DNA from: Mycolicibacterium komossense
Lineage (GTDB): Bacteria; Actinomycetota; Actinomycetes; Mycobacteriales; Mycobacteriaceae
Direction: 5' to 3'
Length of the DNA: 64,000 bases
NCBI RefSeq assembly: GCF_025822605.1
Contig: NZ_JACKTY010000049.1
Location: forward strand, 310,001 to 374,000
The translations under genes were made by a program, and so were the position numbers. Below, piece by piece: positions 51,645 through 59,751 of the stretch. Position 1 is the first letter of the stretch, and the number at the start of each line of letters is the position of its first letter. Under the pieces are notes generated by a model. It did not search any database and had not been told where the DNA came from. It was given only the letters and a program-made list of their open reading frames with translations.

Positions 51645-52402
51645 TGAGTGCGCAGGGTGGTAACGGGCCGCGCTTCGCGGCTGTGCCGCTCGACGGTGGT
51701 GGCACCACGGTCGGGGAGTGGCTGGCGGGTGACCGGCCGCCGCCGTTGGACACCACTGGCTGTCGCCGTCTGATCGTCGTCGGTGCCCACCCCGACGACG
51801 AGACCCTCGGCTTCGGGGGGACGTCAGCCCAGTTCGCGGCCGCGGGAGTCGAGGTCCAGGTGGTTTCGGCCACCGACGGAGGCGCCGCCTACCCGCGGAT
51901 GTCGGTGTTCGACCGGATCCGCCTGGAGCGCACTCGTCGCAGCGAATTGATCAAGGCGACAAGCAGTCTCGGGCTCAGCGCACCGATCTTCCTCGGCTTG
52001 CCCGACGGTGCGGTGAACGAGCACGAAGACACCCTGACCGATCAGCTGGTGGAGATCCTCGACGGAGCGGCCAGTGATACCTGGCTGGCGGCCACTTGGC
52101 GCGGCGACGGGCACCCTGATCACGAGGCCGTCGGGCGGGCCGCCGCCGCGGCCGTCACCCACAGCGGCGCGACACTGCTGGAGTACCCGGTGTGGATGTG
52201 GCATTGGGCCACTCCCGGTGATCCCGACGTACCGTGGGACCGGGCCTACGCGGTGCACCTGGACCGTTCTGCTCTCGGCCGCAAGCAGCATGCGGCGCAG
52301 TGCTTTCGGAGCCAGTTCGAGTCGACGGCGACGCAGCCGGCACCTCTGCCGCCGTTTGTGTTGCGCAGGTTGTTGGCAGTGGGCGAGGTGGTGTTCCGGT
52401 GA
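51641..52402 (+). CDS. PIG-L family N-acetylglucosamine deacetylase-like
   Basis: 253 aa. The zinc site AHPDDETLGFGG has His50-Pro-Asp-Asp-Glu; the third ligand is in GDGHPDHEAVGR. Family: MshB, PIG-L, LmbE N-deacetylases of GlcNAc-containing substrates. GTG at 51641 or ATG at 51644, both within the ACAD stop. Stop overlaps the NodS gene start. Confidence 0.88.
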   Translation: MMSAQGGNGPRFAAVPLDGGGTTVGEWLAGDRPPPLDTTGCRRLIVVGAHPDDETLGFGGTSAQFAAAGVEVQVVSATDGGAAYPRMSVFDRIRLERTRRSELIKATSSLGLSAPIFLGLPDGAVNEHEDTLTDQLVEILDGAASDTWLAATWRGDGHPDHEAVGRAAAAAVTHSGATLLEYPVWMWHWATPGDPDVPWDRAYAVHLDRSALGRKQHAAQCFRSQFESTATQPAPLPPFVLRRLLAVGEVVFR

Positions 52403-53019
52403 CCGCCCGCCTGCCCGACACGTACTTCGACCAGATATATGCCGACCGCGCCGATCCTTGGGATTTGGCGACCCGCTGGTACGAGCAGCGCAAGTACGCG
52501 ATCACGTTGGCATTGCTTCCTGACCGGCGTTACCGGCACGCATTTGAACCGGGCTGTTCGATCGGTACCCTGACCGAACTGCTGGTGCAGCGCTGCGATC
52601 ACGTGACCGCGATCGATATCGCCGAGGCCGCACTGGCCAGTGCGGCGGACCGCCTTGACGCTGCGGGGTGCCGCGGCCAGGTGACGCTGAGCCGTTCAGC
52701 GCTGGATGCGCCATGGCCCGCGGAACCGTTCGACCTGGTGGTGCTCAGCGAGGTCGGCTACTACCTCGATGCCGAGTTGCTGGCCGAGGTGCTACGCCGG
52801 GAATGTGCCCGGCTGCCCGGGGTGACTCTCGTCGCGGCGCACTGGCGGCACGACGTGGCCGACTATCCACTCACCGGTGACGAGGTTCACGACATCATCG
52901 CCGCGACGCCGGGTTTGGTGTCACTGGGCCGCTATCGCGACGACGACGTCGTTGTCGAAGTCTTCAGCGCCGACGGCGCCTCGGTGGCTGCCCGCGAGGG
53001 TGTGCCCGGCGCTCGGTGA
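52399..53019 (+). CDS. NodS-like SAM-dependent N-methyltransferase
   Basis: 206 aa. It opens with the NodS hallmark TYFDQIYADRADPWDLATRWYEQRKYAITLALLP, then the SAM motif FEPGCSIGTLTELL and AIDIAEAAL. In rhizobia NodS N-methylates the deacetylated end of chitooligosaccharides; the PIG-L deacetylase just before it supplies a free amine in principle. GTG 52399 overlaps the PIG-L stop. Last gene of the operon. Confidence 0.88.
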   Translation: MTARLPDTYFDQIYADRADPWDLATRWYEQRKYAITLALLPDRRYRHAFEPGCSIGTLTELLVQRCDHVTAIDIAEAALASAADRLDAAGCRGQVTLSRSALDAPWPAEPFDLVVLSEVGYYLDAELLAEVLRRECARLPGVTLVAAHWRHDVADYPLTGDEVHDIIAATPGLVSLGRYRDDDVVVEVFSADGASVAAREGVPGAR

Positions 53020-53059
53020 TGACAGTCAGACGGAACGCGCAGGGAGCACCGTGACATGT

Positions 53060-53133
53060 GCCCGCCTCTGAGCGAATCATCAGAGACTCACGCGCAATTC
53101 GCTGGTAGATGGGCAATTCGCTCAGAGGCGGGC
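53060..53133. repeat. 74-bp hairpin element
   Basis: Perfect 18-base arms GCCCGCCTCTGAGCGAAT and ATTCGCTCAGAGGCGGGC around 38 bases; the loop itself holds a second AATTCGCT. It begins 40 bases after the NodS stop, facing the fadD8 gene, so it may serve as a bidirectional terminator or be another mycobacterial palindromic repeat. Confidence 0.8.
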
Positions 53134-53163
53134 AGAACGGTCAGTAGTGTCCCCCCGGCGGCC

Positions 53164-53312
53164 GCGCATCGGTCAGCCGACGGCGTTTAGTTTGTCGGCT
53201 TCCTCAGCCCGGCCTCGTCCCTCGGCGGCGCATCGGTCAGCCGACGGCGTTTAGTTTGTCGGCTTCCTCAGCCCGGCCTCGTCCCTCGGCCGCGCATCGG
53301 TCAGCCGACGGC
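53164..53312. repeat. 64-bp tandem repeat at fadD8 stop
   Basis: Units starting with GCGCATCGGTCAGCCGACGG at 53164, 53228 and 53292. The first two 64-bp units are identical up to short edge changes; the third matches 21 bases and contains the stop of the fadD8-like gene. On the minus strand each unit reads toward an AVG-stop ending, so the 3' end of the gene has been duplicated. Confidence 0.85.
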
Positions 53313-54923
53313 TCGCCCGGCACCTTCCCAGAACCTTGCCCGCACCGCTTTCTTGTCGGGTTTCCCGAGCCCGGTCACCGGCAGCGCATCGACGATGAAG
53401 ACCTGTTTCGGGACCTGCACCGAACCCTTGCGTTCCTTGACCGATGCCTGGATCTCGGCGGTCAGCGTCGCGACGGCAGCCTCGTCACTTGCGGCATCCC
53501 CGCGCAGCACCACGACGGCGGTGACGGTTTCGCCCCACTTGTCGTCGGGGGTGCCGACGACGCAGACCTGCGCCACCGAAGGGTGTTCGGCAACAACGTC
53601 TTCGACCTCACGCGGGTAGACATTGAAGCCGCCGGTGACGATCATGTCCTTGACCCGGTCGACGATGAACCAGTAGCCGTCCTCGTCCTCGCGGGCCATA
53701 TCCCCGGTCCGCAGCCACCCGTCTTTGAACGTCTCGGCGGTCTGTTGCGGCAACTGCCAGTAGCCGCCGGAGAGCAAGGGGCCCGAGACGCACACCTCGC
53801 CGACCTCACCCTGCGGCACGGCGTTGCCCTCGGCATCGAGCAGTTCGCAACGGGCGAACAGCGTCGGACGCCCACACGAGGTCAACCGTTTCTCGTCGTG
53901 GTCCTTCTTGCCCAGGTACGAGATCGCCATCGGCGCCTCGGACTGGCCGTAGTTCTGCGCGAAGATCTGGCCGAACCGGTCGATGGCCTCGGCCAGCCGC
54001 ACCGGGTTGATTGCGGAGGCCCCGTAGTAGACCGTCTCCAGCGACGACAGGTCCCGGGTCCGCGAATCCGGGTGATCCATCAGGGCGTACAGCATCGCGG
54101 GCACCACGAACGTCGCGGTGATCTTGTTCTCCTCGATGTAGGCCAGCGCGGCGCCCGGGTCGAACTTCGCCATCACGTGCATCTCGCCGCCCTTGATCAG
54201 GGTGGGGAGGAAGTAGGCGGCGCCCGCGTGCGAGAGCGGGGTGAGCATCAGGAACTTCGGGCTCTCGGGCCACTCCCATTCGGCGAGCTGGATCGTCGTC
54301 ATGGTGGTGGTGGCCTGGCTCGTCATCATGACGCCCTTGGGCTTGCCGGTGGTGCCCCCGGTGTAGGACAGCCCGTTGACGTGGTCGGGCGAGAGATTGG
54401 CCGCGGTCAACGGCTTCGGCTCGTACTTCTCCGCCTCGGCGGTCAGGTCGACGACCTCTGATCCCGCGGCCGCTGCCGCGCTGGCGAGTTCGGCAGGAAC
54501 CGGTCCGATCGTGAGCACCTGCTTGAGGGTGTCCACCTTGTCCAGCAAGCCGATGGCCCGCTCGACGAACATCGGATTGGGATCGATGATCAGCGTGGTC
54601 GACCCCGAGTCCGACAGCACATACGCGTGATCGTCCAGCGAGCCCAGTGGGTGCAGCGCCAGTCGGCGGTAACCCTGGGTCTGGCCGGCGCTGGTGATCA
54701 TCAGCACCTCGGGTCGGTTGAGCGAGAGTAACCCCGACGTCTCGCCCGAACCGGCTCCGAGCCCCTCGAAGGCCTGGATGTACTGGCTGATCTTGGCGGC
54801 CAGCTGTCCGCCGGTCAGCGTCGTCTCGCCCAGATGCAGGACCGGCTTGTCCTTGTGCCGTTTGAGAGCACCGATCAGCAGGTGGCCGGAGTGGACGGGG
54901 TGGCGCAGCAGGTCATCACTCAT
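53301..54923 (-). CDS. fadD8: Acyl-CoA ligase/fatty-acyl-AMP ligase, FadD8-like
   Basis: 540 aa, ANL superfamily. P-loop SYTGGTTGKPKGVMM, MAISYLGKK and the GYWFIVDRVKDMIVTGG hinge, ending with the catalytic Lys region VTGLGKPDKKAVRA. It activates a fatty or other carboxylic acid with ATP, and may also transfer it to CoA. ATG at 54923 (MSDDLLRHP). Its stop lies in the third unit of the tandem repeat. Position matches Rv0551c. Confidence 0.85.
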   Translation of the reverse strand: MSDDLLRHPVHSGHLLIGALKRHKDKPVLHLGETTLTGGQLAAKISQYIQAFEGLGAGSGETSGLLSLNRPEVLMITSAGQTQGYRRLALHPLGSLDDHAYVLSDSGSTTLIIDPNPMFVERAIGLLDKVDTLKQVLTIGPVPAELASAAAAAGSEVVDLTAEAEKYEPKPLTAANLSPDHVNGLSYTGGTTGKPKGVMMTSQATTTMTTIQLAEWEWPESPKFLMLTPLSHAGAAYFLPTLIKGGEMHVMAKFDPGAALAYIEENKITATFVVPAMLYALMDHPDSRTRDLSSLETVYYGASAINPVRLAEAIDRFGQIFAQNYGQSEAPMAISYLGKKDHDEKRLTSCGRPTLFARCELLDAEGNAVPQGEVGEVCVSGPLLSGGYWQLPQQTAETFKDGWLRTGDMAREDEDGYWFIVDRVKDMIVTGGFNVYPREVEDVVAEHPSVAQVCVVGTPDDKWGETVTAVVVLRGDAASDEAAVATLTAEIQASVKERKGSVQVPKQVFIVDALPVTGLGKPDKKAVRARFWEGAGRAVG

Positions 54924-54986
54924 GACAGCCACACTAGAACGTGTTGCAGTTTTAGTCAGCAAGCGGCCCAAACTCAGCGGCGACGG

Positions 54987-55403
54987 TTACTTCTCCTGCT
55001 CGTTACGCCACTTCCTCTCCTTCTGCACATACTCGTTGTCCTGCGGAAACTCCTCGATCGTCGGGATCCGGCGCACTTCGAGCTTCACGCCGGGGCCGAG
55101 TGGGCACTTCGTGGCCCACCTCGCGGCGTCTTCCCTGGAGGCGACGTCGATGATCCAGAACCCGTTGAACAGTGCGGCCTTCTCGCCGTAGGCGCCGTCG
55201 GTCACGGTCGGCGGGTCGGTGTCGAAATCGAGGACGAAGCCGCCGTCCTCGGGCGGCGCCAGACCCTCGCCGGAGACCATTGCGCCGGCGGCGATCAGCT
55301 CGTCGTTGTAGCGGCCCATCGTGGTGAGCATCTCGTCGAACGGGATGTCCTTGGACGCTTCCTCGGCTGCGTCGGTGGTCCGCATGATCATCATGTAGCG
55401 CAT
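54987..55403 (-). CDS. YCII-related (DGPF) protein
   Basis: 138 aa. N-terminal MRYMMIMRTTDAAEE, internal GEGLAPPEDGGFVLDF and FNGFWIIDVASREDAARWATKCP: the YCII fold found with sigma-factor and hydrolase genes. The ATG at 55403 is chosen because GAGGAGACACCG precedes it; an earlier ATG at 55433 lacks a site. Function unknown. Confidence 0.82.
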   Translation of the reverse strand: MRYMMIMRTTDAAEEASKDIPFDEMLTTMGRYNDELIAAGAMVSGEGLAPPEDGGFVLDFDTDPPTVTDGAYGEKAALFNGFWIIDVASREDAARWATKCPLGPGVKLEVRRIPTIEEFPQDNEYVQKERKWRNEQEK

Positions 55404-55457
55404 CGGTGTCTCCTCAGGTCGGGTCTCGCTCATACAGACACCGGGCCGGCCGTTAAC

Positions 55458-58142
55458 TCATCGCTGGCTGCTCAACGCTCGTCGGGCATAGGCGCGGACA
55501 TCGGCGTCACCGTCGTCCAGCGCGCCGGTCAGCGTGTCGCGGGCGGCGCTCTCCGATGCCGCCCACCGGGTCAACGTCAGTACCGCGGCCTTGCGGACGT
55601 CCAGGTGCGGATCGGCCAATGCACGTGACAGCGACGGCACTGCGGCCGACGGCGTCGCACCGGCCAGGGCGCGAACGGCGCCCTGGCGTACCTGCCACGC
55701 CGACTCGGTCAACGCCTGCTCGACGGCACCGAGGTCGGGCTCACCGCAGCCGACGTCGCCCAGCGCCGCCAGGGCGGCCGCGCGTACCAGCGGATCCGGA
55801 TCGGCGACCAGCTTGCGGACCACCTCGATCCCGTCGCGCAGGGTGCCGAGCCCGTTGGCCACGGCGATCCGGACCTCCCGGTTGTCGTCGGACACCGCGG
55901 CCGCAACACCGACGCCGTCATCGACTGAGACCAGCGCCCGCACGGCCTCGATCCGCACCCGATGGTCGCGGTCGCGCAGCGCGGTCCGGTACAGCCCGGC
56001 CTCACCCACCTTGCGCGCGCTGAGGAGGTAGACGACGCCCCCGCGCACCACGGGATCGGGGGACTCGAGCAGCGCGGTCGCCGACGCGGGGTCGGGCAGC
56101 ACTTCGACGAGTTCCCGGATACCGTCGGCCGCGACCCGCCGCACCGAGCCGTCCTCATCGGACAGCGCCGCGATCAGAGCGGGACCCCAACCGTCGCAGA
56201 GTGATTCGGTGAGGGCATCGACTGCGGTGCGCCGCACCCCGGCATTCGGGTCGGACAGAAACTCGGCGAGCTGCTCGATAGTGGGCGCCTCGAGCGCCAA
56301 GACGGCCGCGATCCGGGGGGACGGCGGTTCGGTGACCGCGGCCGCCGTGACGCGCGATGAGGCGGTGGCCGGCGCCTTTCCGGCGACCGCGGCGGGTTCC
56401 GTCACCGGGATGACGGTGTCATCGGCCGACGGCAGGTCGTCGAGCCCCGGCACCGGCACGAAATACGGTGCGACCGGGCGCTTCAGGAATTCCATGCCGC
56501 CGGCTGAGGTCTTGCGCAGGTTGAGGTGATAGCGCCAGTTCACGTCGTCGCGCTGGGGCAGATCGGACCGTTCGTGGTAGAGCCCCCACCGTGATTCGGT
56601 GCGGGTGAGCGACGACCGTGCCGCCATCTCGGCGCAGTCCCGGATGAACGTCACCTCGAGTGCACGCATCAACTCATGTGGTGTGCGGGCACCGATCCCG
56701 GCGACCTCGTCACGCATCCGCTCGAAGGTCTGGACCGCCAGCGACAACTTGGCCGCGGTCTTCGGTGGCGCCACGTAGTCGTTGACGAACCTGCGCAGCT
56801 TGTACTCGACCTGCGGTTGCGGCGGGCCATCCGGCTGACGCAGCGGACGGTAGATGAGCTCGTGGGCCTCCGCGATCTGATCCTCGGGAAGATGTTGCGG
56901 GGCTGTGACTTCGGCCAAAGTGGAGGCAGCGTGGCTACCTGCGAGATCACCGTAGACGAACGCGCCGATCATGTAGTTGTGCGGCACGCAGGCCAGATCG
57001 CCGGCGGCGTACAACCCGGGCACCGTCGTGCGGGCGTTCTCGTCGACCCAGACACCGGACGCGGAATGCCCACTACACAAACCGATTTCGGAGATGTGCA
57101 TCTCGATATCGTGAGTCCGGTAGTCGTGCCCGCGGTTGGCATGGAAGGTGCCGCGGGTCGGGCGCTCGGTGGTGTGCAGGATGTTCTCCAACGCGGTCAG
57201 CGTCTCGTCGGGCAGATGGCTGACCTTGAGGTAGATGGGTCCGCGGGCCGATTCGATCTCGTTCTTGACCTCGGTCATCATCGCACCCGACCAGTAGTCG
57301 GAGTCGACGAAGCGTTCGCCCTTGGCGTTGACCTGGTATCCACCAAAGGGGTTGGCCACATAGGCGCAGGCCGGCCCGTTGTAGTCCTTGATCAGCGGGT
57401 TGATCTGGAAGCATTCGATACCGGACAGTTCGGCGCCTGCGTGATAGGCCATCGAATAGCCGTCACCGGCATTGGTCGGGTTTTCGTAGGTGCCGTACAG
57501 GTAGCCGGATGCGGGCAGACCGAGGCGGCCGCACGGCCCGGTGGCGAGGATCACGGCCTTCGCCCCGACGACGACGAACTCCCCGGTGCGGCTGTTGAGC
57601 GCGGCCGCTCCGACCGCCCGGCCGTCTTCGGTGAGGACGCGCACCGGCATCAGCCGGTTCTCGATCTGGATCTTCTCGCGCATCGAGCGCTGGCGCAGCA
57701 CCCGGTAGAGCGCCTTCTTGACGTCCTTGCCCTCGGGCATGGGCAGCACATAGGAACCCGAACGGTGCACCCGGCGCACCGCGTAGTCGCCGTGCTCGTC
57801 CTTTTCGAACTTGACGCCGTAACGCTCCAACCGCTGCACCATCGCGAAGCCGCGAGTGGCGGTCTGATAGATGGTGCGCTGGTTGACGATTCCGTCGTTG
57901 GCGCGGGTGATCTCGGCGACGTAATCCTCGGGTTCGGCCTTACCGGGGATGACGGCATTGTTGACACCGTCCATACCCATTGCCAGTGCGCCGGAGTGCC
58001 GCACGTGGGCCTTCTCCAGCAGCAGCACCTGGGCGCCCTGTTCGGCCGCGGACAGCGCGGCCATCGTCCCCGCGGTGCCTCCGCCGATCACCAGCACGTC
58101 GCAGTCCAGCCGGATCGCGGCGCCGCGTTCGGGAATCTCCAT
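55458..58142 (-). CDS. AprA/fumarate-reductase-like flavoprotein fused to HEAT repeats
   Basis: 894 aa. Residues 1-590: flavoprotein with FAD motif DVLVIGGGTAGTMAALSAAE, the AprA-like HSGALAMGMDGVNN, GYSMAYHAGAELSGIECFQIN, and AAGDLACVPHNYMIGAF. Residues about 610-894: five or more PBS-lyase/HEAT-like repeats (LSDPNAGVRRTAVDAL pattern). Sulphite/APS or carboxylate redox chemistry is possible; the partner ferredoxin is encoded in the same operon. HEAT repeats suggest a docking surface. Start ATG 58142 overlaps the ATPase stop. Confidence 0.85.
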   Translation of the reverse strand: MEIPERGAAIRLDCDVLVIGGGTAGTMAALSAAEQGAQVLLLEKAHVRHSGALAMGMDGVNNAVIPGKAEPEDYVAEITRANDGIVNQRTIYQTATRGFAMVQRLERYGVKFEKDEHGDYAVRRVHRSGSYVLPMPEGKDVKKALYRVLRQRSMREKIQIENRLMPVRVLTEDGRAVGAAALNSRTGEFVVVGAKAVILATGPCGRLGLPASGYLYGTYENPTNAGDGYSMAYHAGAELSGIECFQINPLIKDYNGPACAYVANPFGGYQVNAKGERFVDSDYWSGAMMTEVKNEIESARGPIYLKVSHLPDETLTALENILHTTERPTRGTFHANRGHDYRTHDIEMHISEIGLCSGHSASGVWVDENARTTVPGLYAAGDLACVPHNYMIGAFVYGDLAGSHAASTLAEVTAPQHLPEDQIAEAHELIYRPLRQPDGPPQPQVEYKLRRFVNDYVAPPKTAAKLSLAVQTFERMRDEVAGIGARTPHELMRALEVTFIRDCAEMAARSSLTRTESRWGLYHERSDLPQRDDVNWRYHLNLRKTSAGGMEFLKRPVAPYFVPVPGLDDLPSADDTVIPVTEPAAVAGKAPATASSRVTAAAVTEPPSPRIAAVLALEAPTIEQLAEFLSDPNAGVRRTAVDALTESLCDGWGPALIAALSDEDGSVRRVAADGIRELVEVLPDPASATALLESPDPVVRGGVVYLLSARKVGEAGLYRTALRDRDHRVRIEAVRALVSVDDGVGVAAAVSDDNREVRIAVANGLGTLRDGIEVVRKLVADPDPLVRAAALAALGDVGCGEPDLGAVEQALTESAWQVRQGAVRALAGATPSAAVPSLSRALADPHLDVRKAAVLTLTRWAASESAARDTLTGALDDGDADVRAYARRALSSQR

Positions 58143-58888
58143 CAGCTGATCAGCTCCGTATTATCAAGGGCAGCAAGGATTTCTGCCCGCAGTGCGGTGC
58201 GCTCGCTATCGGGGGAGCGCGGGGTGGGCACGTCGACGAGGGCCCGCAGCGGCTGCCCGGCCCGGCCGAGGACCGCCACGCGGTCGCCGAGCCGCAGCGC
58301 CTCGTCGACGTCGTGGGTGACGAACACGATCGTCGTCGGATGGGTGCGCCAGGTCTCGATGAGCAGGCGCTGCATGCTGGTGCGGGTCTGGGCGTCCAGG
58401 GCCCCGAACGGTTCGTCCATCATCACCGCGCGGGGATTACCCGCCAGCCCCCGGGCTAGTTGCACGCGCTGCCGCATCCCGCCGGACAGGCTCTTGGGCA
58501 GATAGTCCTCAAACCCGGTCAGCCCGACATCGGCGATCCAGCGCAGCGCCTCGGCGCGCCGGCCCGCTCGCGGCAGACCGGCCAGCTTCAGGGCCAATTC
58601 CACATTGGAACGCACTGTGCGCCAGGGCAACAGCGCGCTGTCCTGGAACACCATGGCGCGGTCGCGCGAGGTCGTCGTGACCGGATCACCGTCGGCCAGG
58701 ATCTGCCCGGAATCCTGGCGCAGCAGTCCGGCCAGCGCTCGCAGCACCGTCGACTTTCCGCAGCCTGACGGCCCGGTGAGCACCATGATTTCGCCGGGCC
58801 GCACCGTGAGGTCGAGCCGGTTCACCACCGGTGCACCGCCATAACTGAGCACCAGATCGCTGACGGTCAGACTCATTCCGGCGGTCAT
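58142..58888 (-). CDS. ABC transporter ATP-binding protein (SsuB/TauB-type)
   Basis: 248 aa. Walker A GPSGCGKST, Q-loop VFQDSALLPWRTV, signature LSGGMRQRVQLARGL, Walker B VMMDEPFGALD and the switch His in THDVDEAL. The Q-loop LLPWRTV pattern is typical of sulphonate/nitrate/taurine importers. ATG at 58888 overlaps the permease stop. Powers the importer of this operon. Confidence 0.93.
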   Translation of the reverse strand: MTAGMSLTVSDLVLSYGGAPVVNRLDLTVRPGEIMVLTGPSGCGKSTVLRALAGLLRQDSGQILADGDPVTTTSRDRAMVFQDSALLPWRTVRSNVELALKLAGLPRAGRRAEALRWIADVGLTGFEDYLPKSLSGGMRQRVQLARGLAGNPRAVMMDEPFGALDAQTRTSMQRLLIETWRTHPTTIVFVTHDVDEALRLGDRVAVLGRAGQPLRALVDVPTPRSPDSERTALRAEILAALDNTELIS

Positions 58889-59751
58889 CGGGCGTTCTCC
58901 CCACCGCGGGGCAGCCAGCGGGTCGCGCGTCTGCCGATGACTTCGACGGCCGCCGACGTCGCGAAACCCAGCACCCCGATGGTGATGATGCCGACGAACA
59001 CCTCCGGGTAGGCCAGCACGGTGTAGGCCTGCCAGGTGCGGTAGCCGACGCCCAAGCGGCCCGAGATCATCTCGGCGGAGATCACGCAGATCCACGCCAC
59101 CCCGATCCCCACCGACAACCCGCCGAACACACCGGGCTGAATTCCGGGCAGCACCACGCGGATCAGGACGTCCCAGCGTGAGCCGCCGAGCGTGCGCACC
59201 GAGTCCTCCCAGATGGTGGGCAGCGCGCGCACGGCGTGGCGAGTGCTGACCATGATCGGGAAGTACGCGGCCAGGAACGTGATGAAGACGATGCCCGCTT
59301 CGTCGCTGGGGAACAGCAGGATCGCCACCGGGACGATGGCGATCGCCGGGATGGGCCGCGTCAGCTCGGTCAGCGGGCCGAGCACAGTGGCGAACGCTGT
59401 CGAGCGGCCGAGCAGGATGCCTGTCACCACCCCGATGACCGCCGCCAGCGCGAAGCCGGTCAGGATCCGGATCAGCGACTGCCCGAGGTCGAGCCAATAC
59501 TCCTGGGCGCCAACACGTCTACCGAACGCACCCGCGATCTCGGTCACCGTCGGCAGCGTGTCGAATCGCAGCCACAGCCGGACATGGTTTGCGGTCAGCA
59601 CCTGCCACAACGCGATGGCCGCCGCGACGGACGTGAGCCGCACCGTCCAGGCGCGCCACGGCCGCCACCGCCCCCGCGGTCCCGCTGCCACCCTCGAAGT
59701 GGCGACCCCGGCGGCGACCGGGCCGGCGAGAACCGCCGGTTGCGTGGTCAT
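58885..59751 (-). CDS. ABC transporter permease (SsuC/TauC-type)
   Basis: 288 aa. About six hydrophobic helices and the EAA-type coupling motif in VRTLGGSRWDVLIRVVLPGIQPGVFGGL. RPIPAIAIVPVAILLF is characteristic of the BPD_transp_1 permeases of the sulphonate/nitrate family. ATG at 59751 overlaps the binding-protein stop (ATGA). Confidence 0.92.
   Translation of the reverse strand: MTTQPAVLAGPVAAGVATSRVAAGPRGRWRPWRAWTVRLTSVAAAIALWQVLTANHVRLWLRFDTLPTVTEIAGAFGRRVGAQEYWLDLGQSLIRILTGFALAAVIGVVTGILLGRSTAFATVLGPLTELTRPIPAIAIVPVAILLFPSDEAGIVFITFLAAYFPIMVSTRHAVRALPTIWEDSVRTLGGSRWDVLIRVVLPGIQPGVFGGLSVGIGVAWICVISAEMISGRLGVGYRTWQAYTVLAYPEVFVGIITIGVLGFATSAAVEVIGRRATRWLPRGGENAR

Noticed and set aside
53164..53312. 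Possible CRISPR or attachment site
   Set aside because: Units are directly tandem without spacers, and no integrase is in the window.
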